Part shown: positions 1 to 8,052 of the stretch, piece after piece | Numbering within the stretch: position 1 is the stretch's first letter | Layout: every line of letters starts with the position of its first letter | Notes under the pieces: generated by a model | What the model saw: the letters and a program-made list of their open reading frames with translations, nothing else | Databases searched by the model: none | Told to the model about the DNA's origin: nothing | Assembly (NCBI GenBank): GCA_005223045.1 | Contig: NJBM01000010.1 | Location: 62,001-126,000, forward strand | DNA: 64,000 nucleotides | DNA from: Planctomycetes bacterium B3_Pla | GTDB taxonomy: Bacteria; Planctomycetota; Phycisphaerae; Sedimentisphaerales; Anaerobacaceae | Direction: 5' to 3' | Program-made: the position numbers and the translations under genes

Positions 1-69
1 TGTCTCTGATTCTACACTCACAGGCTTCTGTTGCAAGATCAATCTTGAAGCCGTTAGAGCCTGGTGACA

Positions 70-87
70 ATCCCGGCGCGCCGGGAT
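70..87. repeat. Palindrome ATCCCGGCGCGCCGGGAT
   Basis: Perfect 18-bp palindrome. Its 14-bp core CCCGGCGCGCCGGG recurs exactly at 22749-22762 and 31561-31574, the last time inside a coding sequence. All three copies are followed by AT on the same side, so they look like one dispersed family rather than chance GC-rich sites. Confidence 0.7.
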
Positions 88-133
88 CCGGTTCGGCATT
101 GCAGAACAGCAAATAATTTGCGATTGCCGATTG

Positions 134-176
134 GCGTGATACGCAATACGATATACGCAATACGCAATACGATATA
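134..176. repeat. ATACGCAATACG-type short tandem repeat
   Basis: Three near-tandem CGCAATACG units separated by GATATA. Related stretches occur at 4831-4864, 7991-8050, 43702-43756, 47337-47360 and 47656-47707, always between genes, usually preceded by CGTGCGTGAT or GCGTGATG. It lies directly upstream of the Shine-Dalgarno of the first gene. Confidence 0.7.
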
Positions 177-198
177 GCGGTTTTCAAGGAGAATGAAA

Positions 199-3100
199 AT
201 GAAGACATGGTTCGGACTGCTGAGCACGTTACTTTGCTGCAGCGCGGCTATTGCCGGCGATGCCGTTATCGAGTTGTCAAAGCACCTTGGCAAGACGCCG
301 GCCCTGGTCGTCGTGGTATGCGGAGCCGATGAGGGAGACTTGCCGACGATTTCAAAGCTCGTCGAGCAAACGCCATGGACGGTTTTCTGTAAAGGCGTCG
401 CCTCACCGGAGCTGGATAAGATTCGCGATTGGGCGAGGGCCGAAGGGCTTCTGGCCGGACGGGTCTGCGTGGTTGATGACGATAGCCCGTCGCTCTGGCT
501 TGCGGGAGATTTGGCCGACGCTGTTTGGGTTGCGCCGGGTGTTGATGATCCGCCGTCCGAGAAGGAAATCCTGCGCGTGTTGCATCCCGGCGGTGTGTGT
601 GTCGCTTCGGGAAAGGTTCTCGTCAAGCCCGCCCAACCAGATGTTGATGAGTGGGGCCATCCGTACCATGGTCCGGACAACAATGTGGTATCGCAAGACT
701 GCGTGGCGCGCTTGCCGGGAGAGTTGCGTTTCCAGACACATCCGGTATTCGCGGCGATGCCCAATCAAACGCTTTTTGCCGGCGGGCGGATTTTCTTCTT
801 CTCGGGACATATCGCATTCCACGAGCGCGAAGAACCGCTGCTGAACACGCTGACGGTCCTAAACGCGTACAACGGCTTGCGTCTATGGAGTCGCCCGCTC
901 GACCCGGACTACGTTGTCCACAATATCTCGAAGCTGGCAACCGACGACGAGGTGGTTTTTGCCGAGGGTGGAACTCTCTGGATGCTGGATGCGGCGACTG
1001 GAAGCGAACGAGGCAAGTTTAGTGTACCGCCGGAGGCAGCGGCTGCCGGCGACACGGACTTCAAATGGATCGCGCACGAGAAAGACAAGCTCTGGGCAGC
1101 ATTCGGCCCGCCGGACGCCCACGTTGCTCCTCACAGACAGAAAAGGCAAATGGGCCACTGGCCCTGGAACGTGGCGAACGAGCAGTACCGAAGTATCACC
1201 AATAAGTTCGGAGCGGCAAGGAGATTGGCAGCCTATCAGTACCCCGAAATGAAGCTGCTCTGGAGCGTCAGCGAGCCGGAGCCGTTCGATGCTCGAGCCC
1301 TTTGCATTGAGGGCAAGCGCATCTTCGAATTGTCGCCGGGAAAGTATATGGCAGCTCGCGACTCAGGTACGGGCAAGCAATTGTGGCGCCATACACCCCA
1401 AACGTCTAAAGAACTCTTCAATGCCATCGGAAGTTCGCTCAAGCGCCAGGGTTGGGGCCTGGGATGGGCCACCTACTGTTGCGCGCGGGCCGGCGACGGT
1501 GTGGTATGTATCGCGGGGCCGTCCTTCAAGAAAACGATTTGCGTGGACTTCGAGAGCGGCGATTTGCTCTGGACCTCGGATATCGAGTCTCCCCATCCGT
1601 TTTTCTTCGGAGGCGATCTCTACGTCGTGCCGCGGGTAGCCAATCCGTCGGCCTTCTGCCGGAAGATAGATCCGCGCACCGGCAAAGTTCTCGACGAATT
1701 CAGCCTGGGAGTGATTGGCTCATGCACGCGCTTGACGGTTACTCCGAACCAGTTCTACTACCGCCCCGGAGGCGGGGAGGGCAGGACCGTTTACGTCGAT
1801 ATCGCAGAGCGGAAGCTTGCCGACTACGAAGGCATCGTTCGCCCCGGATGTTTTGACGGGGTGGTGCCGGCCAACGGGCGGCTGTATTGGATGCCTCTGG
1901 CCTGCGATTGCTGGCAGGTTCACGGCACGTTCTCAATGGCCCCTCGTACAGCACTAAAGGAGCCGAGCGCACAGGCCGAATCATCGCCGTGGGCTGCGCC
2001 GTCATCGAATGAGCCCGCGGCGCCGGACGACTGGCCGATGTTCCGAGCTAATCCCGCAGGGACAGCCACGGTACCTGCTACCGTTGGGCAAGGGGCGAGA
2101 GAGTTGTGGCGGCGACGTCTGCCGGGCGGGGGCCTGACCGCGCCCGTATGCGCCAAAGGACGTGTCTTCGTGGGCGCTGCTGATGGTACTGTCCGAGCCA
2201 TCGACGCCGCCAGTGGGAAAACTCTTTGGCAGGTCTCATCAAATGCCGCCGTGCTGCACCCGCCTGCCTACTGGAACGGACGAGTAATCTTCGGTTCGTG
2301 CGACGGTGTTCTGTACTGCGTGGACGCATCCGACGGGCGGATGTTGGGACAAACCGAACTGGCGCCCGAAAAGCGGTTCGTCAACATTATGGACCGGCTC
2401 ATGTCGGCCTGGCCTCTGGGCGGCGGGGTAGTCCTGAGCGACGACGGGATCGCCTACACAGCAGCCGGAAGCACCGCCGCAGATGGTTCGATTGTCGCCG
2501 CTGTGGATGTCGCCACCGGAAGATTCCGCTGGCGGCAGACATACACTCCTGGCAAACTGAGCTTCGGTGTCCAGGGAAACATCCTGCTGAAGAACAATGC
2601 GCTGTACATCAACGGCGGCGCTCCGGTCGGAATCGTGGCACTCGACGCGCTGACCGGCGGCAGTCCCAGAGTTGCATCCCGGCTCGAAGCGGGAATGGAA
2701 ATGTTTCTGGAGCCAGGCGACAAGCCGTCATGCAGCGGCCCCGAACTATTCTCACACGAGCGCGCCAGGACTACCATTTTCAAACGTCACCAGGGTCGAG
2801 TGTATTTCCAGACTTCCGACCGGCACTTTGCACTGGTGGATGGCCGACTTTTCTGCTCGCGCGATTTGCGGGCGCTCGACCGTATCGTTGATTTGATGAA
2901 CAAGGATCCCAAAACCGGCGGGAAAATGGGAGGAGGCACCGTACCCAGGGATGTGATAAAAGTCCCAGTGGACGATTCGATACTATGGGCAAGCAAAACG
3001 GCGGACCTTCGCGGCCTGGCTGTCGGCGCAGATGGATTGGTGCTGCTCCACCATGACAACGTCGAAGGCGTCTCTTTAGACGGCCGGTCGTTATGGACCG

Positions 3101-3252
3101 CCCGGCTACCCGCGCCACCGGTGCGGTGGGGTGTAGCACTTACCGGCAAAGAATGCGTAGTGACGCTTTCCGCCGTAAGGCGTCCCTTTCGGGAGGACGG
3201 ACATGTGGTCTGCCTGGTCAAGGGTAATGGAGAATTGAGAATGAAGAATTGA
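199..3252 (+). CDS. Secreted PQQ-like beta-propeller repeat protein (BamB-like)
   Basis: About 1017 residues with an N-terminal signal peptide ending near AAIAGDA. Repeated propeller-blade motifs of the type D-x-x-(T/S)-G-x-x-x-W are visible along the protein (for example DSGTGKQLWRH, DFESGDLLWTS, DAASGKTLWQ, DVATGRFRWRQ), so it should fold as one or two PQQ-quinoprotein-type propellers without catalytic dehydrogenase features. Around residues 105-140 the stretch ILRVLHPGGVCVASG resembles the end of a Rossmann methyltransferase core, a combination inferred here and possibly degenerate. ATG at 199 is preferred over ATG at 193 because AAGGAGA (186-192) is then 6 to 7 bases away rather than touching the start codon. 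The last residues (GELRMKN) are encoded by a low-complexity intergenic-type repeat, so the natural C terminus may have been altered. Substrate and role unknown; likely a periplasmic scaffold or sugar-oxidation accessory. Confidence 0.85.
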   Translation: MKTWFGLLSTLLCCSAAIAGDAVIELSKHLGKTPALVVVVCGADEGDLPTISKLVEQTPWTVFCKGVASPELDKIRDWARAEGLLAGRVCVVDDDSPSLWLAGDLADAVWVAPGVDDPPSEKEILRVLHPGGVCVASGKVLVKPAQPDVDEWGHPYHGPDNNVVSQDCVARLPGELRFQTHPVFAAMPNQTLFAGGRIFFFSGHIAFHEREEPLLNTLTVLNAYNGLRLWSRPLDPDYVVHNISKLATDDEVVFAEGGTLWMLDAATGSERGKFSVPPEAAAAGDTDFKWIAHEKDKLWAAFGPPDAHVAPHRQKRQMGHWPWNVANEQYRSITNKFGAARRLAAYQYPEMKLLWSVSEPEPFDARALCIEGKRIFELSPGKYMAARDSGTGKQLWRHTPQTSKELFNAIGSSLKRQGWGLGWATYCCARAGDGVVCIAGPSFKKTICVDFESGDLLWTSDIESPHPFFFGGDLYVVPRVANPSAFCRKIDPRTGKVLDEFSLGVIGSCTRLTVTPNQFYYRPGGGEGRTVYVDIAERKLADYEGIVRPGCFDGVVPANGRLYWMPLACDCWQVHGTFSMAPRTALKEPSAQAESSPWAAPSSNEPAAPDDWPMFRANPAGTATVPATVGQGARELWRRRLPGGGLTAPVCAKGRVFVGAADGTVRAIDAASGKTLWQVSSNAAVLHPPAYWNGRVIFGSCDGVLYCVDASDGRMLGQTELAPEKRFVNIMDRLMSAWPLGGGVVLSDDGIAYTAAGSTAADGSIVAAVDVATGRFRWRQTYTPGKLSFGVQGNILLKNNALYINGGAPVGIVALDALTGGSPRVASRLEAGMEMFLEPGDKPSCSGPELFSHERARTTIFKRHQGRVYFQTSDRHFALVDGRLFCSRDLRALDRIVDLMNKDPKTGGKMGGGTVPRDVIKVPVDDSILWASKTADLRGLAVGADGLVLLHHDNVEGVSLDGRSLWTARLPAPPVRWGVALTGKECVVTLSAVRRPFREDGHVVCLVKGNGELRMKN

Positions 3253-3288
3253 GATTTAGCAGTTCATAATTCTAAATTCTAAATTCAA
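3228..3288. repeat. GAATTGAG / ATTCTAAATTC low-complexity repeat
   Basis: Imperfect repeats of GAGAATTGAGAATGAAG on the plus strand are followed by ATTCTAAATTCTAAATTC, which is roughly their reverse complement. The stretch spans the stop codon of the PQQ-propeller gene and reaches the end of the convergent oxidoreductase gene. It could form a weak hairpin and act as a bidirectional transcription end; it also encodes the last few residues of the upstream protein. Confidence 0.5.
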
Positions 3289-4802
3289 CTCAGCTCCCAG
3301 CCCTTTCTGTACTCCCGGGTCAGATATTTGTCTGCCTGGTGAAAGTTGGTTATCTTCATGCTCTCGGTATTATAATCCACTTTTCTTCCCGCCCTTAACG
3401 CTACGGCACCGAGGTTTATTGTTTCGGTTACGGGACCGGCCAGCAGAAAGCTGCCGGGCGATTCTTCCTTGTTCTTGATGGAACTTACCCAGGTGTTCGA
3501 TCTTCTTCGCCGTTCTTCTTCCGGAATCTCTTTTTCACCGGCGTAGGCCCGCATTTTCTTTTCCGGAATAATCTGCGGGTTTTCACCATGGAAGCTGCCT
3601 AAGATCTTGCCCTTGTCCCCCACAAACATCATTCCCTCCCCCGGCAACGATTTCCTGTCTTCCTCGAGTTCTTCCGGAGGAAAGGGCTTCATACCTCCGT
3701 CGTACCAAAACAGGTCAAAGGCCGGTAAATATTTCTGCTTTGGGAACTTGAACCGGATCATGCAGGAGTACGGGAAGGCCACATTGTTGTTCACCGGCCG
3801 GCTCACCTGATCGACGATGGTCCGCGTTGTTGTTCCGTATGCCTCGGCGCTGATCGGCGGCGTCTCTATTCCAAGGGTCACGAATAAAGGAAACAGGCTG
3901 TAGTGTCCCATATCCGCAATGCTGCCGCCGCCGAAATCATACCAGCCGCGAAAGACATTGTGCGTGTAATTCGGGTGATAAGGACGGTCCGGCACGGGCC
4001 CCAACCACAGTTGCCAGTTAAATCCCTTCGGTACGGCAGGCGCATCAGTGGGATTGGACGTCCATTGGGGCCACACCGGTCTATGCGACCAGTTATGTAT
4101 TTCCTTGAGTTTGCCGATCACGCCGTCTTTGATCCATTTCAGCGTCAGTTCATTTGCCCGTCTGTCGCTCCAGGCCAGAAAATGCGTTATGACCTTTTTC
4201 CGGCGGGCCGTCTCGATAGTCAGCCTTCCTTCCGATACCCTGTTGGCAATAGGCTTATGCGTGACGACATGCTTTCCTTTCTTCATTGCCGCAATGGCTA
4301 CCGTAGCATGAAGATGGTCCGGCGTCATGATCTTTACGGCGTCCAGGTCTTTTTCCTGATCGAGCAGGTCGCGGAAATCCTCATAGGAATTACATCCTTT
4401 GTATTTTCCGGAGGGCATGTTCTTGGCGTAGTATTTTTCCACGTACTCCCGGCCTATATCACGGCCTCCGGGAATGCCTTCAATCCCCGCACCCCAGGTC
4501 GGATCGCCCAATGTGTTACGGATGCCGTTACGGATGCCGTTCGACGACCAATCAATGTAATTGGTGGTAAACTTGTTCGGATCACATACGGCCACGATCT
4601 GCACATCCCGGTTCTCAAGCATACCCGGCATTTCGCGAAGGCCTTGTGTGCCGCATCCGATATTGGCGACGGTTACTTTGTTACTCGGAGCCACATAATT
4701 CGGGCCTCCCAATACATGCCTGGGAACCACTGCGAACGCCATTGACGAAGCAGCAGCGGAGCCCAATAATTCACGGCGGCTTATATTTTTCTTAGGTTTC
4801 AT
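3285..4802 (-). CDS. Tat-exported Gfo/Idh/MocA-family oxidoreductase
   Basis: 505 residues. A twin-arginine signal (SRREL at residues 8-12 then an alanine-rich hydrophobic stretch) predicts export of the folded, cofactor-loaded enzyme. The Rossmann fold begins at residues 44-54 (ANIGCGTQG). The usual E-K-P motif is THKP here (H182-K183-P184), keeping the lysine but replacing the glutamate. The C-terminal domain has GGGSIADMGHYS, with the histidine expected in the active site. Family members oxidise or reduce sugars, inositols or 3-keto-glycosides with NAD(P); the substrate here cannot be told. GGAGG lies about 14 bases before the ATG, a long spacing. The gene converges on the PQQ-propeller gene and is divergent from the protease gene. 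A small in-frame duplication (GIRNGIRN near residues 89-96) is visible. Confidence 0.9.
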   Translation of the reverse strand: MKPKKNISRRELLGSAAASSMAFAVVPRHVLGGPNYVAPSNKVTVANIGCGTQGLREMPGMLENRDVQIVAVCDPNKFTTNYIDWSSNGIRNGIRNTLGDPTWGAGIEGIPGGRDIGREYVEKYYAKNMPSGKYKGCNSYEDFRDLLDQEKDLDAVKIMTPDHLHATVAIAAMKKGKHVVTHKPIANRVSEGRLTIETARRKKVITHFLAWSDRRANELTLKWIKDGVIGKLKEIHNWSHRPVWPQWTSNPTDAPAVPKGFNWQLWLGPVPDRPYHPNYTHNVFRGWYDFGGGSIADMGHYSLFPLFVTLGIETPPISAEAYGTTTRTIVDQVSRPVNNNVAFPYSCMIRFKFPKQKYLPAFDLFWYDGGMKPFPPEELEEDRKSLPGEGMMFVGDKGKILGSFHGENPQIIPEKKMRAYAGEKEIPEEERRRRSNTWVSSIKNKEESPGSFLLAGPVTETINLGAVALRAGRKVDYNTESMKITNFHQADKYLTREYRKGWELS

Positions 4803-4830
4803 TTCTGATATCTATGCCTCCAAAATTTGT

Positions 4831-4864
4831 CGTGCGTCGTGCGTGATACGCAATACGCAATACG
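4831..4864. repeat. CGTGCGTGATACGCAATACG repeat copy
   Basis: Starts with CGTGCGTCGTGCGTGAT and continues as CGCAATACGCAATACG. Same family as 134-176 and 43702-43756. It lies between the divergent oxidoreductase and protease genes. Confidence 0.7.
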
Positions 4865-4965
4865 AGAATACACCATTTGTCCGGAAAAATCAATATTGGC
4901 CCCGTACATAATGATTGAAAATGTTTTACCCGCTTTGAGTGCCGAACGTTAAGATAGATTCTGTT

Positions 4966-6318
4966 ATGAAGCCTTTTCACAAACACAAATATCGAAGGTT
5001 GCTTTTGTTTATTCTTCTGGGAGCCGCTTGCTTCGTGCTCCTTGACCCTGCTCAATTTCTGGAAGACAAGACAGGGCCGAAAGTCATAGCGTTTGTCATC
5101 GATTCGGCTTCAAGCATGATGAACAGAGAACGGAACATCCTGAACCTCTTCGAAGATATTACTCACGGTCAGGTTGTGAGTACCATATTGAAACGGTACG
5201 GCAAGCCTGATGAGCTTCATCTGCACCCTGTTGACAACGCAAAAGGCGGATTAGACCACAAAAGGTATCTGAATGCTCTTGCTCTGGTAAGGAGTTATCT
5301 CCAGGATCAGCCGGATGACCGAGTGGTAGTAAACATAAGCCTCGGGTCGTATTCTCCCAGGCCACAGGAGAAACAGCTCATCAGAGATATTCTTGAACAT
5401 GGCGCCATTGTGGTGGCGGCCGCAGGCAATGACGGCGTGAAGGACTCAATTTATCCGGCTGCTCTGGATGGAGTCATTTGCGTAGGCGCTTCCGGCAATG
5501 GATTTCGCAAGGATTACTCCAATTATGGCAACATAGATATTTTTGCCGATGGGAGCTATCGGACAGCGCAAATGATTATCCTTCCTTCGGACACGGGGAT
5601 AGAGACCCACGCCCGCAGGGTGACGCTTAATGGAACATCTTTTGCCGCTCCAAGAGTGTCCGGGCTGATAGTGAAAATGCTGAGGCTGGAACCTTCTCTT
5701 GAAAACCAACAGATATTGGAAATCCTGCGGATCACGGCAGACGATGTAGCCGGCTTCGACCAGGGTTCCATGAACCGCCTCAGCGCTCTCGCTGCGATAA
5801 GCGATAGATATGCCGCTCTCAAAGACGTCAGGCAGGCGTTTCTCGTGGTCATTGAGGCGGCCTGCATAATGATCTTTGTCTGTGTTGGGCTGCTCGTTGT
5901 TATCCCTGTGCCGGAGTTGGTGTTCAGGATGTCTTTTCCTGCCCGCTGGACAGCCGTCAAGATAAGAAGAATCGACAAGATAGTGGTCAGTGACAGAAAG
6001 CGTCCCAGAGATATCAGGTACATCATAAATTGCATGTTTCCGGGCTACACCCGGCTTTTCGAGAGAGCAAAAAAAGCTATGCTTGAGATAGGTGAGCCGG
6101 CAGTCAAACATCTGATACGAGCATACCCTTACAAGGCATCCAACGAATTCGGGGATTTCAAGACATGTATATACAACCTGATAGAAGAGATCGGCGGAGA
6201 ACAAGCCGAGGAGTTTATCCGGTTCGAACAAGAATCTCAGGATGAGATTCACGAACCGGATTGTTGCCGGGAGGATGAAAATCGAGAATCCGGCAGGGAC
6301 TTTGAAAGTAAAAAGTAA
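4966..6318 (+). CDS. Membrane-tethered subtilisin-like serine protease with C-terminal cytoplasmic tail
   Basis: About 450 residues. An uncleaved-looking N-terminal membrane anchor (residues 11-26) is followed by a compact S8 (subtilase) domain. Asp46 (VIDS), His67 (HG), Asn155 (AAGND) and Ser225 (GTSFAAP) are in the right order for the Asp-His-Ser triad and oxyanion Asn. The Asp-to-His distance is very short and there is no propeptide. A second membrane helix (about 292-313) is followed by about 135 residues with a HEAT-like stretch (AMLEIGEPAVKHLI). Topology by inference: protease outside the cytoplasmic membrane, tail inside. ATG 4966 was preferred to GTG 4939; neither has a strong Shine-Dalgarno. 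No neighbour points to a substrate. It could be a regulatory sheddase-type protease; alternatives cannot be excluded. Confidence 0.8.
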   Translation: MKPFHKHKYRRLLLFILLGAACFVLLDPAQFLEDKTGPKVIAFVIDSASSMMNRERNILNLFEDITHGQVVSTILKRYGKPDELHLHPVDNAKGGLDHKRYLNALALVRSYLQDQPDDRVVVNISLGSYSPRPQEKQLIRDILEHGAIVVAAAGNDGVKDSIYPAALDGVICVGASGNGFRKDYSNYGNIDIFADGSYRTAQMIILPSDTGIETHARRVTLNGTSFAAPRVSGLIVKMLRLEPSLENQQILEILRITADDVAGFDQGSMNRLSALAAISDRYAALKDVRQAFLVVIEAACIMIFVCVGLLVVIPVPELVFRMSFPARWTAVKIRRIDKIVVSDRKRPRDIRYIINCMFPGYTRLFERAKKAMLEIGEPAVKHLIRAYPYKASNEFGDFKTCIYNLIEEIGGEQAEEFIRFEQESQDEIHEPDCCREDENRESGRDFESKK

Positions 6319-6363
6319 AAAACTTTTGCCTTTTTCCCTTTGCCTTTTTAATTTTTCCTTTTC
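6311..6363. repeat. A-rich / TTTGCCTTTTT low-complexity stretch
   Basis: AAAGTAAAAAGTAAAAAAC is followed by two copies of TTTGCCTTTTT-like sequence, giving an imperfect inverted arrangement just after the protease stop codon. Similar TTTGCCTTTTGCCTTTTTAC text occurs at 47921-47942. It could serve as a transcription terminator, but no stable GC stem is present. Confidence 0.45.
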
Positions 6364-6489
6364 AAGACCATGCAGGTTCTATCATACTTGGTGGAGTTAT
6401 TTGTGGTGAGTTAACTGTAACCTGGCTGATAGTATATTATGGGAGTGCCCGCCGATTGGTCGGTGAGAGAGCAGAGGAAGGATATCGAC

Positions 6490-7473
6490 ATGCACGATAA
6501 CAGTACATATTGCACGCGGCGAGAGTTTGTGGCAGCAGCCTCTGCAACGCTGACAGGTGCGGCGTTGGCAGGTACGACTGCCGGAAGAAAAGATAAAGCT
6601 ATGATGAGAATCGGCTTTCATACCGATGCCTTCAATTCATCATACTGGAATTTCGAAAAATGCCTCGAATGGGCTAAGTCGAACGGCGTCCACTTTATCG
6701 AATGCGGGCTGATCGACGGGGTGAGCTGGATTCACGGTCTCGGATACCAGCCGCATGTTGCGCTCTACGAAGATCCCCTGTTATTGCGCAGAAAAATGGA
6801 AAAGTACGGCGTGCGATTCTCGCAGGTGGATGCGGCGTTCCCACTCTCCGGCAAGGACGGGCCGCTGTACGGTGTGCCTTATGTCCTCAAGAGCATCCCC
6901 TGGGCCAAGCTGGCAGGCTGTGAACATATCGCTACCACCGACGGTCTGCACAAACCCGAGGGCATGTCCGACGGCGAAGCCATGGACATGATGAAACGCA
7001 GCTATGGCCGGATAATCGAGGTTGCCGAAGCCTACAAAATAATCATCAACATCGAGGTGCACGGGTACTTCACGACCAATCCCGACATGATGGAGAAAAT
7101 GTTGGCGTTCTGCGATTCACCGTATCTGCGCATGAATATGGATACCGGTAACACATACATTGCCGGACGAGATCCGGTGGCCTTTTGTGAGCGGTTCAAG
7201 AAGAAAGTCACACACGTGCACGTCAAGGACGTCAGCAAGTCGCTGGCGGCGGCGGTCCGCGGCGAGCAGACCGGCATTGCTGTAAGCCATTGTGCGATCG
7301 GCGACGGCGTTAACGTCGAGAACATCCGCAAGATTTTGATCATTCTGCGGGATGTAGGATTTGACGGAGTACTCAGTATGGAGTGCGAGGGTGCAGGCGG
7401 TCCAATGATAGAGAAATCACTCGCCTGGTTACGTCGAACGCTCCGCGAATTGGGTATTTCCTCAGACGGCTGA
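6490..7473 (+). CDS. Tat-exported sugar phosphate isomerase/epimerase-like TIM-barrel protein
   Basis: 328 residues. A Tat signal (TRREF at residues 9-13) leads into an AP-endonuclease-2 / xylose-isomerase-like barrel. Metal-ligand candidates sit at the expected strand ends: E in INIEVHG, D in MNMDTGN, H in VHVKD and E in SMECEG. The family isomerises or epimerises sugars and, in some members, cleaves 3-keto-glycosides; an exported copy in a genome rich in exported Gfo/Idh enzymes makes the 3-keto-sugar role plausible but unproven. The start at 6490 is chosen because GAGGAAGG lies 7 to 8 bases upstream and because the Tat motif then sits at the N terminus. Likely monocistronic, with 171 bases to the protease gene. 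Confidence 0.88.
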   Translation: MHDNSTYCTRREFVAAASATLTGAALAGTTAGRKDKAMMRIGFHTDAFNSSYWNFEKCLEWAKSNGVHFIECGLIDGVSWIHGLGYQPHVALYEDPLLLRRKMEKYGVRFSQVDAAFPLSGKDGPLYGVPYVLKSIPWAKLAGCEHIATTDGLHKPEGMSDGEAMDMMKRSYGRIIEVAEAYKIIINIEVHGYFTTNPDMMEKMLAFCDSPYLRMNMDTGNTYIAGRDPVAFCERFKKKVTHVHVKDVSKSLAAAVRGEQTGIAVSHCAIGDGVNVENIRKILIILRDVGFDGVLSMECEGAGGPMIEKSLAWLRRTLRELGISSDG

Positions 7474-7899
7474 TAGAGCGCAGGAAGGACACGGTGTTTA
7501 CGAAGAACTCAGGCTTCGTTCTAAGGGAATCAGGGGCATGGAAATCAGGCGGACACTCGGTTCAGGCTTTTCTCTAACCACTATTATCTTGTTCTGTTTG
7601 ATGATGCCGATTACATCGGCCGCCCGCGTAACTTGCATCCGACTTACGAGTGACCACACGTCATTTGACTGCCTGATCCGGGCGACATTCACGGTTTCCG
7701 CTGCAAGGCGTCATGTGGACTGCCTATCAGAGCCGAGCAGTGAAGTTTGCACTTAATTTTCTTGCAATACTGTTGCGTCCTGTGTAAAGTGGCGGGCACT
7801 TTGTCGGAACTTACCTTTCCGGCATGGCGTAAACAAGATTGTAAGCGTACAGACAATAGAGTTGGGCGTTTTGCATAAGTCTTTTGTTTGAGTATATTT
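7474..7899. other. Gene-free stretch before tRNA-Tyr
   Basis: No convincing gene. An open frame at 7538-7756 (72 codons) starts with a hydrophobic, signal-peptide-like segment (residues 11-28) and then becomes unremarkable. It may be the remnant of an exported protein, but there is no family signal. No clear consensus promoter correctly placed for the tRNA was found; a TTGCAT-N16-TATATT pair at 7871-7898 ends too close to the tRNA 5' end to be its promoter. Confidence 0.4.
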
Positions 7900-7982
7900 G
7901 GGTCGGTGCCCGAGAGGCTAAAGGGGACGGGCTGTAAACCCGTTAGCGTAAGCTTACGCTGGTTCGAATCCAGCCCGGCCCA
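7900..7982 (+). tRNA. tRNA-Tyr (anticodon GTA)
   Basis: An 83-base class II tRNA. The acceptor GGGTCGG (7900-7906) pairs with CCGGCCC (7975-7981), leaving discriminator A at 7982. The anticodon stem ACGGG/CCCGT encloses CTGTAAA with GTA at 7934-7936. The variable arm is long and palindromic (AGCGTAAGCTTACGCT region). The T-arm is GCTGG-TTCGAAT-CCAGC. No CCA is encoded. Confidence 0.96.
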
Positions 7983-7990
7983 TTACTTTC

Positions 7991-8050
7991 TCGTATTGCG
8001 TGATGCGTGTTGGCATTACTCTTTTTCGCAATACGCACGACGCACGACGA
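7991..8050. repeat. Inverted pair of TCGTATTGCGTGATGCG repeats
   Basis: TCGTATTGCGTGATGCGTG at 7991-8009 faces CGCAATACGCACGACGCACGACGA at 8027-8050, an inverted arrangement of the genome's ATACGCAATACG family. It sits between tRNA-Tyr and the convergent end of the GT39 gene and could fold into a hairpin in either transcript. Confidence 0.65.
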
Positions 8051-8052
8051 AG

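Larger units (their letters stand above)
1..198. other. Left-edge non-coding stretch with repeats
   Basis: No complete gene is visible before the first CDS. One plus frame is open from base 2 to a TGA at 65-67 and could be the last 21 codons of a protein that lies mostly outside the window, but nothing in it is recognisable. The rest holds an 18-bp perfect palindrome (70-87), a stretch of ATACGCAATACG-type repeats (134-176), and the ribosome binding site of the next gene (AAGGAGA at 186-192). Confidence 0.5.

Noticed and set aside
7871-7898. TTGCAT-N16-TATATT as promoter of tRNA-Tyr
   Set aside because: The -10 box ends one base before the tRNA; transcription would start inside the gene.
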